64,000 nt of DNA from Sphingobium sp. KCTC 72723. GTDB lineage: Bacteria; Pseudomonadota; Alphaproteobacteria; Sphingomonadales; Sphingomonadaceae. Below the pieces are notes generated by a model, which searched no databases, was not told the DNA's origin, and was given only the letters and a program-made list of their open reading frames with translations. The translations under genes and the position numbers were made by a program. The stretch lies in contig NZ_CP060388.1 of assembly GCF_014280435.1 (NCBI RefSeq), forward strand, positions 2,617,501 to 2,681,500. Reading direction: 5' to 3'. This document shows positions 28,384 to 37,499 of the stretch, in pieces. Each line of letters begins with the position of its first letter. Position 1 is the first letter of the stretch.

Positions 28384-29396
28384 GGGGTCGAGATCCCGGC
28401 GCAGCAGATGATCTTCTCAAACAGCATGAACTGGGCATTGTCTTTACCCGGCGCATGTTTGGCGCTCGACCAGAGCGCGCCGGGACGCCCGATGTTGACG
28501 CATTTGCCGCCCTTGACCGGCTCCATCAGCTGCAGCTTGTAGCGGCTCTTGGTCCAGATCGGCTGCGGTTTGAACGAACAGCCATCAGGCGACGAGATGG
28601 TCAGCGCGCCAAGCCGCCCCATCATGAAGGTACCGCGTGCGGCTAATCCCGCCCAGGCCTCGACACTGTCATCGAAATGGATGTCGCCTGCGATCGGATA
28701 GGTCGCGCCCCAGCTTCCCATGCACCAGAAGAGCGGATCGATGACCTTGCCCGCTGCCGCCGCGGCGCTGTCGGCCATGCAGGCAAGGCCCGCTGCGGGG
28801 TTGCCGAACAAGATGCCTTCAGGTTGAATGATCGCGCCAAGCGTGCCTGACTGCCAGGTTGGCAGGACCTCGGTAATCATCGCGACGTCGAACCCGTCAT
28901 CTTCGATGCAGGGCAGGTCGGTGAACATGTTGAGCATCTTCCAGACCGGCGCGATATAATAGTGCATCTGCGCGAACATCTTGCGACTATTGGTGCCGTC
29001 GGCGATTGAGGACTGGCTGCCCTGGAGCTTGCCACCGGTCGGCATGAGATCGGCACCCAGCGCCATCATGCAGCCTGGTTCGGTCACGACATCGACCATG
29101 CGATTGGGAGACCAGAAGCTGACCTTCACCCCAAACCAGAAGCTGGCCCCCTTTCGGCAGGCGCATAAAGGTTTGGAGGCCGACTGGGCATCGAGTGCTT
29201 TGTCAAGTTTGTCAAAACTGCCGACCCGGACGCCGCCGATGGTCATCGGGAAGATGCAGTTCCAGCGAACCTTGGTTACGGGATTGAAGATCGTGCCTGC
29301 CTCGCATTTGGAGGCGAGGGCCGGTGTCGTTGGCGAAATCAGGGCAATCGTCATGCCGATCGCGGCCGAACGCAAAAGGGTGCGGGCGCGGATCAT
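28380..29396 (-). CDS. traU: Conjugal transfer protein TraU
   Basis: A 338-aa periplasmic protein with signal peptide (MTIALISPTTPALA). The TraU signature is clear: CNCIFPMTIGG-like start (here VRWNCIFPMTIGGVRVG), then CACRKGASFWFGVKVSFWSP and VVTEPGCMMALG, MHYYIAPVWKMLNMFTDLPC and the C-terminal CVNIGRP. It works in pilus assembly and DNA transfer with TraW and TrbC. Length matches F TraU (330). Overlaps traW and the small ORF by ATGA. Confidence 0.96.
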   Translation of the reverse strand: MIRARTLLRSAAIGMTIALISPTTPALASKCEAGTIFNPVTKVRWNCIFPMTIGGVRVGSFDKLDKALDAQSASKPLCACRKGASFWFGVKVSFWSPNRMVDVVTEPGCMMALGADLMPTGGKLQGSQSSIADGTNSRKMFAQMHYYIAPVWKMLNMFTDLPCIEDDGFDVAMITEVLPTWQSGTLGAIIQPEGILFGNPAAGLACMADSAAAAAGKVIDPLFWCMGSWGATYPIAGDIHFDDSVEAWAGLAARGTFMMGRLGALTISSPDGCSFKPQPIWTKSRYKLQLMEPVKGGKCVNIGRPGALWSSAKHAPGKDNAQFMLFEKIICCAGISTP

Positions 29397-30043
29397 CGGC
29401 TTGCCTTTGCGCCAGCACGAGGATCAACCCGCACTTCCCGCAGTTCAAGGCGCTGCCCCATCTGGCGCACAATGACCGGCGCGTGGGTGATGCCGAGCCG
29501 CTCTTTCACCCGATCCTCCAGGATGAACAGCGCGCGGCCATGCCGCTCCCCCAGCTTAATCGCGTCCGCATCGCCAGCACTGCCCGACGCGAGCAGGATG
29601 AAATCGGTCAGCGCGGCATGATCGAGGGCCCATGGAAGGTCGCGCGGGGTGACGATCACCAGTCTTTGGGGCAGCGACACATAGGTCAGCGGGTTGAAGG
29701 TGAACCCTTTGGGATAGAGTAATCTGCCATCGGGAAGGCGGATCTCCCGATCGAGAGTGTAGAAGGGCACGACGAAGCGCGTACGATCCTGGGTCGTCTG
29801 AGCCAGAGAGGCGGACTGCATCGCCGACCAACCGGAACGCGGCCCGAAGCTGGCTGCCATATTGGCAGGCTGGCGCGCGGCCCGGGCTTCAATTTCCGCA
29901 AGTGCATCAGCCTCGGCGATAGGCCAGGTCCGTCCGATCGTAGCGCTATTGGCCAGTGCCGCGGCAGGGACAGCCGTTGCAAGTAGCATGGTCGTCGCCC
30001 GGCAGCGCGCTCGGCCAGCGGAATCAGACATTATGCGCTTCAT
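29393..30043 (-). CDS. traW: Conjugal transfer protein TraW
   Basis: A 216-aa periplasmic protein with an N-terminal signal (TTMLLATAVPAAALA). Family features are GRTWPIAEADALAEIEARA near the mature N-terminus and, in the C-terminal half, YPKGFTFNPL, LPQRLVIVTPRDLPWA, LILEDRVKERLGI-like (here LFILEDRVKERLGITHAPVI) and a final RQMGQRLELREVRVD. Part of the pilus-assembly complex with TrbC. The start ATG at 30043 overlaps the upstream stop as ATGA. Confidence 0.94.
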   Translation of the reverse strand: MKRIMSDSAGRARCRATTMLLATAVPAAALANSATIGRTWPIAEADALAEIEARAARQPANMAASFGPRSGWSAMQSASLAQTTQDRTRFVVPFYTLDREIRLPDGRLLYPKGFTFNPLTYVSLPQRLVIVTPRDLPWALDHAALTDFILLASGSAGDADAIKLGERHGRALFILEDRVKERLGITHAPVIVRQMGQRLELREVRVDPRAGAKASR

Positions 30044-30306
30044 CGCCCTGCCTCCCGCATGGCGGCGGTGGCGTGGCCGCGCCGGGGTCGCCAGACCTCT
30101 CCATCACCACCGCTTCCACCATGAACAGCGCTTGCAAAAGCGACCAGGGCAAGCATCGCGGTGCCGCCCAAGATAAGCCGGAGCGGCATATCGATGATGC
30201 TTGTCGACCAAGCGAGGAGCCCTGCCTCAATGATGAGCAGCAAATGCGCGCCGATCATCAACCGGATCGCGGTCTGGCAGGGCCGGGGCGAGAATATCCC
30301 GTTCAT
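30040..30306 (-). CDS. Small membrane protein in the transfer operon (TrbI position)
   Basis: An 88-aa protein, MNGIFSPRPCQTAIRLMIGA, with two membrane helices (about residues 15-35 and 42-62). The start at 30306 overlaps the upstream stop as ATGA and its end overlaps traW the same way, which fixes the frame. Lying between traC and traW it occupies the place of trbI in F, but similarity is not visible. Probably an inner-membrane accessory factor. Confidence 0.65.
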   Translation of the reverse strand: MNGIFSPRPCQTAIRLMIGAHLLLIIEAGLLAWSTSIIDMPLRLILGGTAMLALVAFASAVHGGSGGDGEVWRPRRGHATAAMREAGR

Positions 30307-30662
30307 GGCCGCCGCCATGGGAGGATCGCATCGCTGCGCCGTGACCGCCATTGGCGGGTCCTGGACAAAAGCTTGCCCATTAAGCCGGTCAGCAAAATGA
30401 GCAGGATGCCCGTACTCAGGCACGTCGCACCAATCAAAAGCGCGCCGCGCGCAATGATCGCGGTGGGCTGGTGGAGAACCAGCCCGGTGACGATCACCAT
30501 CGTGGTGAGAAGCACGGTTTCCACGATCATCAGCCGGAACCGCCAGCGTACCGCCTCAGCCTCGGCGCGGATCGCAACCCGCGCCTCGATCATGCGCTCG
30601 ATCTCGGCATCCTTGCCAAATCCGAGCGGCAATTGGTCTGGATGGGGGGCTGTCCGGCGCAT
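30303..30662 (-). CDS. Small two-helix membrane protein in the transfer operon
   Basis: A 119-aa protein from ATG 30662 (MRRTAPHPDQLPLGFG). A charged N-terminal helix with many Glu/Arg (ERMIEARVAIRAEAEAVRW) is followed by two membrane helices (about 48-70 and 76-97) and a basic tail. Overlaps traC and the next gene by ATGA. Not recognised. The topology resembles small inner-membrane assembly factors of F-type systems. Confidence 0.65.
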   Translation of the reverse strand: MRRTAPHPDQLPLGFGKDAEIERMIEARVAIRAEAEAVRWRFRLMIVETVLLTTMVIVTGLVLHQPTAIIARGALLIGATCLSTGILLILLTGLMGKLLSRTRQWRSRRSDAILPWRRP

Positions 30663-33181
30663 CAGACAATCTCCTCGCCGGATCGGGAAGGCAATATCTG
30701 CGCCGGATCGACGCCTGCCAGTTCGCACACGGCTTCCAACGGACTGCGCCCCGCCCGGATCAATGCGTCGAATGCGGCCACCTCATTGGGGGCTGACGTA
30801 TTGATCCAGTAGGAGAAGGGATCGACCACGAGGCGGGCCACGCCAAGGCCCAGCGGGGAGTCGATGAAGACCTCGCTATAATGGGGCTTGTTGTTGCGGA
30901 CCGACTTCAACAGATCGAGCACGAACTCGGAATAATCGAGTATCTTATTCTCTACCGCCTGGGCATAGGTCGATCCCTGCAGCAGGAAACGGGTGGCGGC
31001 ATTTTCCAGGATCACCTGGCCCGTGCCACCAAAGAGCAGCAGGTCATTGAGCGACTGGAGCACCACTCCGAAACTGCCCTGATATTTGCGCGCTCGCCTG
31101 TAGCCCTGGCCGAACGCTTCGGCGAGCCGGGAGAGATCCTGGCCTTCGCTCCGCGTCATGAACTGGGCGGCTTCATCGCACAGGACAAAGCGGGGCCGGT
31201 CGCGTGCCGAAAGGTAGAGCTCCTGCGTGACTGCATTCACCACCACCATCACGATGACGTTGAACAGGTCCGGCATGGATTTGAGCCGTTCGAGCTCCAG
31301 CACGACAAATTCGTCGTGGCTGATGTCGAAGGTGGACGGCCCGTTGAAAAAATGGCCGTACGCGCCTTCGCTGCCAAAATCGCGCAGATTGAAGGCAAGC
31401 TCGCGCGCTACGGGAACCAGATGATCGACCCGGTCGAGATCGGAAGTCGCAAATTGCGGATAGGCGCCAAGCCATGCGCGGACCGCATCAATGCCTTCCT
31501 CGGCATGGCCTTCATCAATCGTCCACTGGACCGCAGATTTGAGCAGATTCCATTCCGAGGTCGAGACGCCCTTGCGGGTAGCGGCATTGGCCATTTCTGC
31601 GACGATGGCGACCGCCATGGAAATGGCCGACTGGCGGTCGTCGCCATCGAGCGCAAACCCCATGTCGAAGGGATTGAGAACCAGGCGCTCCTCGCCAATG
31701 TCGATATAGCGTCCTGAGCAGAGCGTGCAGAGTTTGCGATAGCTCCCGCCGATATCGATGATGCGGATGAGCGCGCCTTGGGCATAATATTGCTGGCACA
31801 GATTATTAAGCAGGAAGCTCTTGCCCGCGCCGCTTTCGGCCGAAACGATGAAATTATAATTGTTGATGCGCGGATCGAACAGGTCGAGCGTGATAAGCTG
31901 GCCCTTGCGCCCCGTGTAGAGCAGCGCCGGGCGCCCGCCACCGCGAAAGTCACTCTGCACCGGGGCCAGGAGCACCGCGGCTTTGACCGGCATGCGAAAG
32001 TCGCGTTCCAGCAGGCGCATCATGCGTTTCTCCGGATAAAGCCCAAAGGGCAGGCTCATCGGCAGCAGGACCGGATTGAGATAGCTCTCCTCCTGCATCA
32101 TCCAGGGAAGCGGTTCGCTCTCCCACAGGCGCTTGGCGCGTGCCGCCATTTCGCGCGCCTGGGCGCTGTCGCGACCAAACACCCAGACCATCGGGATGAC
32201 CGAGAGGAAGCGACTATTACCTGCTTCGTCCAGCACCCAGCCAATTTCCTCGATCTGCTTGCCGACCTCGACCGCGAAACTGCCTGCGGCCTTTTGTGCA
32301 GACAAAATCTGGGCGCGTTTGTGAATTTCAAACTGGCTATGATCAAAGAGGATGTTGAGCGTGATGAGGAAGGGACCACCAATCTGATCGCTATCTTCGG
32401 CAGCTCCGCGCATGCCGCCCAGGAGCCGGTTGGCGCGCTCTGCGGTGATACGTCGCGCGGGGGCCCGCGGCGTCAGGCAGCGCGCGACCTGGCGCCCCAG
32501 AAAGACCTCCGACCCGTCGAACAGCAGATCGGGTCCGGCATCGATGATCTGCTTGCGGATAGGTGGAGCGGGATGACCATTGCTGCCATCGGCAAATATG
32601 CCAGGTGCAGTCGCGAAGAGACCGTTGAATATCCTGCGATAGAAGCGCACCAGTTCTTCTGGCGGCAACCTGCGGATGCCAAGCTTGGACAGCTGCTCTT
32701 CGACCTGCCGTCGCAGATCCGAGCCCAGTTTCACCCGCGTCTTGATCGAGAGAAATAGCTGAAAATTACGGACGGGAATGCCATGCAGCGCGTCCAACCC
32801 CTGGGTACCGGCGCGCATATAATCGGCGGTGCGCTGCGCTGAGGCCTGGATCAGGGGATCGGGCCGGGTCTTCAGGTCCAGAAATGCGTCAAGCGCGTCA
32901 TCGATCAGCGGATCGGCAAAGCCGTGGAGCTGAAGAACCGTGCCATCGGGAAAATGGACGTTGAGCAAACCCAGCAGCGCCTGATGGACATGGGCAAACA
33001 TATAGGCCGATGGCACAAGTTCCCAGGCGTGGCCCCAGCCATCATCGATGCACAGGAATGCTTCTTCCTGCGCGTCCCAGGCGACCATCGGCAGAAAGTC
33101 GGAATAGGCGTCGCGCGCAACCGCGCGGTGCAACGCCGAGATGGTGAGGCCGCCGCCATGGCGCGCATCAAGCGGGCTCAT
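30662..33181 (-). CDS. traC: Conjugal transfer ATPase TraC (VirB4 family)
   Basis: An 839-aa protein. The Walker A motif SAESGAGKS lies at residues 447-455, the Walker B region is LVLCDEAAQF-like (here RFVLCDEAAQFMTRSEGQD, about 670-690), and the TraC_F_IV N-terminal domain precedes it. The length matches F TraC (875). TraC energises pilus assembly at the inner membrane. The start at 33181 overlaps traV as ATGA. Confidence 0.97.
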   Translation of the reverse strand: MSPLDARHGGGLTISALHRAVARDAYSDFLPMVAWDAQEEAFLCIDDGWGHAWELVPSAYMFAHVHQALLGLLNVHFPDGTVLQLHGFADPLIDDALDAFLDLKTRPDPLIQASAQRTADYMRAGTQGLDALHGIPVRNFQLFLSIKTRVKLGSDLRRQVEEQLSKLGIRRLPPEELVRFYRRIFNGLFATAPGIFADGSNGHPAPPIRKQIIDAGPDLLFDGSEVFLGRQVARCLTPRAPARRITAERANRLLGGMRGAAEDSDQIGGPFLITLNILFDHSQFEIHKRAQILSAQKAAGSFAVEVGKQIEEIGWVLDEAGNSRFLSVIPMVWVFGRDSAQAREMAARAKRLWESEPLPWMMQEESYLNPVLLPMSLPFGLYPEKRMMRLLERDFRMPVKAAVLLAPVQSDFRGGGRPALLYTGRKGQLITLDLFDPRINNYNFIVSAESGAGKSFLLNNLCQQYYAQGALIRIIDIGGSYRKLCTLCSGRYIDIGEERLVLNPFDMGFALDGDDRQSAISMAVAIVAEMANAATRKGVSTSEWNLLKSAVQWTIDEGHAEEGIDAVRAWLGAYPQFATSDLDRVDHLVPVARELAFNLRDFGSEGAYGHFFNGPSTFDISHDEFVVLELERLKSMPDLFNVIVMVVVNAVTQELYLSARDRPRFVLCDEAAQFMTRSEGQDLSRLAEAFGQGYRRARKYQGSFGVVLQSLNDLLLFGGTGQVILENAATRFLLQGSTYAQAVENKILDYSEFVLDLLKSVRNNKPHYSEVFIDSPLGLGVARLVVDPFSYWINTSAPNEVAAFDALIRAGRSPLEAVCELAGVDPAQILPSRSGEEIV

Positions 33182-33843
33182 TGCTGTGTCTCCACAGGCA
33201 AAGCAGGCACGGCGGCAGGTTCGCCTTGGCTGGCGCGATCAACTGAAGGCCGCTCGCGTATCTGTTCTAATATGGGGACGCGGGCTGCAGGCTGGACGGG
33301 ATTGACGAGATAATCGCCGACCACCCATTGGGGTCGTTCGAGAATGGCATAGACATAGCGCGGCATGTAGAGCCGGTCGGGCCGCTCGCGGTCGGCATAG
33401 GGCAGGATCAACGTGCGGACCGTGCGCCCTGGCCGGAGCATCGGCGTAACTGGCGCGTCGACCAGACCCTGGAGCTCTCGATACACGCTGTCGCGATAGC
33501 CGTAGAAGGGAGCAGGGCCGCTGTTTCTGCGCTTGCCCGCACCGCTGTTGGCAGGACTATAGGCTTTGTCACGCAGCAGTGCCTTGTCGTTGGTCACTGC
33601 CGGGTCGGAGCGCGACGGCACATCGGCGACCGCGTCGGCATAGGCTTTGTCCGGGTGGATGCATTGGCCATGGTCGCTATTCTTGCAGCTGAACTTTTCG
33701 CTATAGGGCGACATTAGCGAGCCGACAGTTGTGCAGGCGGGCAGCAGCAACACTGCGCCAGCCAGGAGGATGCTGCGTCCGCGGTATCCCGACGCAAAAG
33801 GCAGTGGCGGCGTGGTCCTCTTATTTTCGCTAAGGATCGACAT
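33178..33843 (-). CDS. traV: Conjugal transfer lipoprotein TraV
   Basis: A 221-aa outer-membrane lipoprotein. A hydrophobic signal ends in the lipobox LLPAC (Cys near residue 37), followed by the TraV pattern TTVGSLMSPYSEKFSCKNSD, with the second and third cysteines in CKNSDHGQC. A Pro/Arg-containing C-terminal region has LRPGRTVRTLILPYAD and MPRYVYAILERPQWVVGDYL, as in TraV relatives. It joins TraK and TraB in the core channel. Overlaps traB by TGATG and traC by ATGA. Confidence 0.93.
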   Translation of the reverse strand: MSILSENKRTTPPLPFASGYRGRSILLAGAVLLLPACTTVGSLMSPYSEKFSCKNSDHGQCIHPDKAYADAVADVPSRSDPAVTNDKALLRDKAYSPANSGAGKRRNSGPAPFYGYRDSVYRELQGLVDAPVTPMLRPGRTVRTLILPYADRERPDRLYMPRYVYAILERPQWVVGDYLVNPVQPAARVPILEQIRERPSVDRASQGEPAAVPALPVETQQ

Positions 33844-35192
33844 CAGAATTTGCTCCCCGCTGTGGGTTTGATTTCGAGGGTCACGCCCTCCTGGATGACG
33901 ACCACCACATCCTTGGCTGCGCCGACCTCGACGATGGGGCCGGCCTGGCGGGCGAGATCGAGATAGAAGTCGGTGAGCTTATCGGAGGATTTGGAGAGGC
34001 CGCCTGCCAGCCCGCTTTTGGCGGCATCGCCCGCATCGAGCGATCGCACCGATCCGAGCGCCGAGGTCGAGAGATCGCCAAAGCTGGTCTCGACCGAACT
34101 GGCAAAGCCGCTGACGGTGCCGGCGATGAAGGTTCGCGCCAGCGCAGCGCCGGCGCGTGTCACGACTTTGCCTGACAGGCCCTTCTTGCCATCGGTATCG
34201 ACGAAAAAGCCTTTGACGGGCATGTCGACCACCGAATGTTCGTCGAAATCGACGCAGGACAGCGAGACCAGCTGAACCTCGACCCGTTCCTTAGCGAGGC
34301 TGCCCGTCGCATTGCCGATGACGAAGCAGCCGGCCAGATTAGCTTTGACATCATTGGGCAGGACCGCGGGGGCCTGGACGCGGGCGATCAGCGGTTCCGG
34401 ATTGGATGTCGCGTCGCGGCTCGCCAGCGCGTCGATACCGGTGAGCAGTCGCGCCTTCATGAAACCAGGCGGCAAATAAATCGTCCGGGTCTTTTTTCGC
34501 GATGCCGACGGCGTCCCCTCCTTTCCCGCTACGGCCGAAAGGGTGGCGGTCGCCGCGCCGATCGCGCCGACGGTCTTTTCCACCGGTGGCGCTGGAGGTG
34601 CCGGCGGTGCGATCGGTGGGGCAGGAGGCGGAATATCGCCCAGCGCGCTGTTCAGTTCGGCATTGTCCGGAGGGTCTGGAAAAGCGGGTGCGCTGCCTGG
34701 CAAGGCGGAGGGGAGGTCTTCGCCGTCCGACAAAGAGCCCGGTGGCTTGCTGCCGGGCATGACCTTGCCCTCTTCAATCGCGGTGATGCGATCGCCAAGC
34801 AATGTCTGGCCGTCGAGGATCTTGCGGACATCGCCGCGCAGCTTGGTTTCGAGGCTGTCTCCGCGCAGGCCTGCACCCATATCAAGCTTGGAGGCAGCAG
34901 GGATGACCGGCTGATCAGCCGATGAACTGCCAGAAGCGGTGTATAGGCCATAGCCGAGCACCGCGACAGTGGCGGCAAGGCCTGCCTGTTTGGCCCGCAG
35001 CTTCTGGCTCGCTGACATGGCGGCCCAATGGATCTTGAGGTCGAGCAGGGCTGGACCGCGAGAGATAGACGGGCCAGGTTCGGGGGGTGCGATCTGGGAG
35101 GCGTCTGTTTCGTAAGGCTTGTCGACTTCGCTGGCCTGCGGTTTGAATGGGGCAGCGCGGCTGCGGCTGCGCGGCGGAACTTTCTCGCTCAC
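33843..35192 (-). CDS. traB: Conjugal transfer protein TraB (VirB10-like)
   Basis: A 449-aa protein with cytoplasmic N-terminus, one membrane helix (about residues 65-82: AGLAATVAVLGYGLYTAS), a Pro-rich periplasmic linker (PPPAPPIAPPAPPAPPVEK near 190) and a C-terminal VirB10/TraB domain: YLPPGFMKARLLTGIDALAS, CFVIGNATGSLAKERVEVQL, VVDMPVKGFFVDTDGKKGL. It spans both membranes to gate the channel. ATGA joins it to traK and TGATG to traV. Confidence 0.96.
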   Translation of the reverse strand: MSEKVPPRSRSRAAPFKPQASEVDKPYETDASQIAPPEPGPSISRGPALLDLKIHWAAMSASQKLRAKQAGLAATVAVLGYGLYTASGSSSADQPVIPAASKLDMGAGLRGDSLETKLRGDVRKILDGQTLLGDRITAIEEGKVMPGSKPPGSLSDGEDLPSALPGSAPAFPDPPDNAELNSALGDIPPPAPPIAPPAPPAPPVEKTVGAIGAATATLSAVAGKEGTPSASRKKTRTIYLPPGFMKARLLTGIDALASRDATSNPEPLIARVQAPAVLPNDVKANLAGCFVIGNATGSLAKERVEVQLVSLSCVDFDEHSVVDMPVKGFFVDTDGKKGLSGKVVTRAGAALARTFIAGTVSGFASSVETSFGDLSTSALGSVRSLDAGDAAKSGLAGGLSKSSDKLTDFYLDLARQAGPIVEVGAAKDVVVVIQEGVTLEIKPTAGSKF

Positions 35193-35986
35193 AGCCCCTC
35201 TCCCCGACGCACGATGATGACCCGCGCTGTTTCACCAGCCTTAAGATCCAGTCTGTCGGCGGTAACCGAGAATATCCGTGCGCCCAGTGCTGAATCGAGG
35301 AACAGCCGTTCATCCAGCAGAGTCTCTGTCGGCACCTCGACTCTATATTCCGATGCGGAAAGACCAGAGCCCTCGACCGCGACACGGCGTATTTCGTTGA
35401 TGCGGGCGTCAGGCAGGGTGGCGACATGGATAGGACCGGCACGCGGCGCAACGGCGGAGAAGCTCGCCGGGATACGGTCCTGAAGCATGGCCAGCGTGAT
35501 CGAGACGGTACGCTCTTCCTCGACCAGCGGCGCCAACAGCTCATCATTGGCGCGAGCCCGCTGGGCGCTGCCTGGCACGAGCGTGACGGTCTGGGCGGGT
35601 ATATCCGATGGCTCGGCATAGAGCGGATAGATGGCGCCATTGCAGGTGACGAAGAATTCCGACGCCGTTGTCACGAAGCTACGCGTGACGGCGCCTGCGT
35701 CGTCGACCTCCTTTACCAGAAATTTGATCCAGGCGTCCGAACCGCCTTTCTCGACACTGATCGCTTTCTCCGCCGAGAATTTGACATCCTCGATTTCGCC
35801 GCCAACGCAGACCAGATGATTGACGTCGCGGTTGGAGAGGCGGATTGTGCTGGTCTGATCGGGCAGGGCGGTGATCGACTGTCCGAAGGCAGGCATAGCC
35901 ATGACAAGAGCAAGGCAGCAGAGTGGCTTGCGAGGGAGCAGCGCGCAGGAGAGCGGCGCACGTAAGCCTTTACCCAAGTTCGGCAT
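35189..35986 (-). CDS. traK: Conjugal transfer protein TraK (VirB9-like)
   Basis: A 265-aa periplasmic protein from ATG 35986 (MPNLGKGLRAPL), preceded by a good AGGAGAA site inside the end of traE. A signal peptide ends near AMPAFGQ. Then come TraK features: ISVRLSNRDVNHLVCVGGEI-like sequence (here IRLSNRDVNHLVCVGGEIE), SEFFVTCNGAIYPLYAEPSD and a C-terminal beta-rich domain. It forms the outer-membrane core with TraV and TraB. The longer frame upstream lies within traE and is not used. Confidence 0.93.
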   Translation of the reverse strand: MPNLGKGLRAPLSCALLPRKPLCCLALVMAMPAFGQSITALPDQTSTIRLSNRDVNHLVCVGGEIEDVKFSAEKAISVEKGGSDAWIKFLVKEVDDAGAVTRSFVTTASEFFVTCNGAIYPLYAEPSDIPAQTVTLVPGSAQRARANDELLAPLVEEERTVSITLAMLQDRIPASFSAVAPRAGPIHVATLPDARINEIRRVAVEGSGLSASEYRVEVPTETLLDERLFLDSALGARIFSVTADRLDLKAGETARVIIVRRGEGL

Positions 35987-36608
35987 CGAATTTCTCCTCG
36001 GACAGGCGGGTGAGCCAGAAGCGGCCATTTTCGATGGCGTAGCCAATGCGCAGCGTGCCGCGGAATTTGCGGATGACGCCGCCGATGACACGAACCTTTT
36101 CGACCGGAACCATGATCTGGTTGTCGGTCCAGCTGACGGGCTGATCGGGCCGGATATAGGTGGCGATCGACAGGGTCGGATTGGTCGAGAGTTCGTCGAG
36201 CACCCCGTTCAGCGTGTCACGCATGCTTTCATAGGCGGAAGGGTGCACGATCGAGAGCAGTTCCTGGAACTGGCGATCAGCGGAGTAGGCCGAATAGGTG
36301 CCCGACAGAGTGACGATGTTACGCGTCATCGCGCGCAGATAGCCGCTCGATGGCGTGGAACCGGTCACATAGAGATCGCCGCTGGCGCCGAAGGGTACGA
36401 CGACCGTGCGCCGGTTCTGGTCGCTGGAATAGACAACTGCGCCCAATACCGCGGTGATACCGAACAAGCCGACAATCGCAAATTTGAGCAGGCGGTTTTC
36501 TTCAAAGAGGTTCGAGGAACCCTGTAGATAGCGGTGAATGCCAAAGCTGGCAGACTTGCCGATCAGCGGATCGGGCGGAACACCGGCCTTGCGGGTAAAG
36601 AGCGACAT
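35970..36608 (-). CDS. traE: Conjugal transfer protein TraE (VirB5/TraE family)
   Basis: A 212-aa inner-membrane-anchored protein. One membrane helix at about residues 42-60 (FAIVGLFGITAVLGAVVYS) is followed by the TraE periplasmic domain: RTVVVPFGASGDLYVTGSTP, YLRAMTRNIVTLSGTYSA and a C-terminal YAIENGRFWLTRLSE. Length near F TraE (188). It acts in pilus assembly. Confidence 0.95.
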   Translation of the reverse strand: MSLFTRKAGVPPDPLIGKSASFGIHRYLQGSSNLFEENRLLKFAIVGLFGITAVLGAVVYSSDQNRRTVVVPFGASGDLYVTGSTPSSGYLRAMTRNIVTLSGTYSAYSADRQFQELLSIVHPSAYESMRDTLNGVLDELSTNPTLSIATYIRPDQPVSWTDNQIMVPVEKVRVIGGVIRKFRGTLRIGYAIENGRFWLTRLSEEKFDAELG

Positions 36609-36620
36609 TTGCCTTCTCCC

Positions 36621-36887
36621 TCACTCGTAGAAGCGGGTCTGGGTGGGCCCTGGATAATGGGGAAAGGCCAGCAGTCCCCAGCGCCAGGCGAGATGCGGCA
36701 GGAAACCGCGGGGTTTGGAGCGCTTCCAGGGGATGAAAAGGAGAAGGGCACCAACGAGCGACCAGCCGATCAGTCCGCCAACGATTAGTCCGACGAAGAT
36801 GGTCGACAGGACCAGTATGAACTCGTCCGACCCGAACCAGAGAATCTGGACAGGCCGATGCAGATACTGGGGTAGACGTTCGTCCAT
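36621..36887 (-). CDS. traL: Conjugal transfer protein TraL
   Basis: An 88-aa inner-membrane protein with the family start LPQYLHRPVQILWFGSDEF and two membrane helices (about residues 22-58: ILVLSTIFVGLIVGGLIGW, then VGALLLFIPW). The C-terminal LPHLAWRWGLLAFPHYPGP is typical. It lies between pilin and traE, as in F-type operons. Confidence 0.95.
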   Translation of the reverse strand: MDERLPQYLHRPVQILWFGSDEFILVLSTIFVGLIVGGLIGWSLVGALLLFIPWKRSKPRGFLPHLAWRWGLLAFPHYPGPTQTRFYE

Positions 36888-36973
36888 GATACCCTTCTCC
36901 TCAGGCTTCGCTACCCGCTCGGCGGGGCGTTCTGAAAAGCCACCATTGGCTTTCCAGCTCGGAAGGCATGGCG

Positions 36974-36991
36974 TTCGGGCGAACGCCCGAA
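36974..36991 (-). promoter_or_regulatory. Hairpin between pilin gene and traL
   Basis: TTCGGGCG (36974-36981) and CGCCCGAA (36984-36991) are perfect inverted repeats separated by two bases, and an alternative pairing GGCGTTC/GAACGCC overlaps it. It follows the pilin stop by about 17 bases. There is no T-run, so it is more likely an RNA stabiliser or partial block that keeps pilin mRNA in excess over downstream genes. Confidence 0.5.
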
Positions 36992-37007
36992 ACCCGTGCC
37001 AATCAGG

Positions 37008-37325
37008 TCAGATGGTCATCCCGAAGGACTGGAGGATGCTGTCGGCCTTGATGAGGCAGACCGCCGCCACGATGGTCGGGATACCGATCATGATATTGGA
37101 AAACAGGCGCGATACGCCAAACAGGAATGCCGCAACGCCGCCGACAAAGCCCAGCGGTCCCTTGACGCCCTGGTTCACCACGATGTCGTAAATATCGTAG
37201 CCAAGGTCGCCGGCGGCGGGCGCGGAAAAAGCATGGGCGATACCGGTCATGGCGAGCAGCGCCACAAGGCCAGTCGCGCCATGGTCGGCAAGGGCAAGCG
37301 CGCGGTTGCGCGATAGGGTCATCAT
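37008..37325 (-). CDS. traA: Conjugative pilin TraA
   Basis: A 105-aa protein with ATGATG at 37325-37320 and GGAG about ten bases upstream. After a signal-like segment ending near AHAF lie the pilin features: a short Gly/Asp stretch (GDLGYDIYDIV) and two hydrophobic helices (GPLGFVGGVAAFLFGVSRLF and MIGIPTIVAAVCLIKADSIL) ending with the short tail QSFGMTI. Such small, two-helix products are the major pilins of F-type systems. The S26 peptidase in the same operon may trim it. First structural gene of the operon proper, before traL. Confidence 0.85.
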   Translation of the reverse strand: MMTLSRNRALALADHGATGLVALLAMTGIAHAFSAPAAGDLGYDIYDIVVNQGVKGPLGFVGGVAAFLFGVSRLFSNIMIGIPTIVAAVCLIKADSILQSFGMTI

Positions 37326-37499
37326 CTTGGGTCTCCATCGAAAAGGGAGCCGTCCGCAGCTACGCCTCGCCGGCGAATGATCTCGCTGGCATGCCAAAGG
37401 TCGCATGGGACAGCTCCATGAGCGCGCGACCGCCGGCATTCCGGTCCGCCTGTTCCCCCATGGGCGGGAGACAAGTGAGCCATGGCAGGATGAGAGGCA

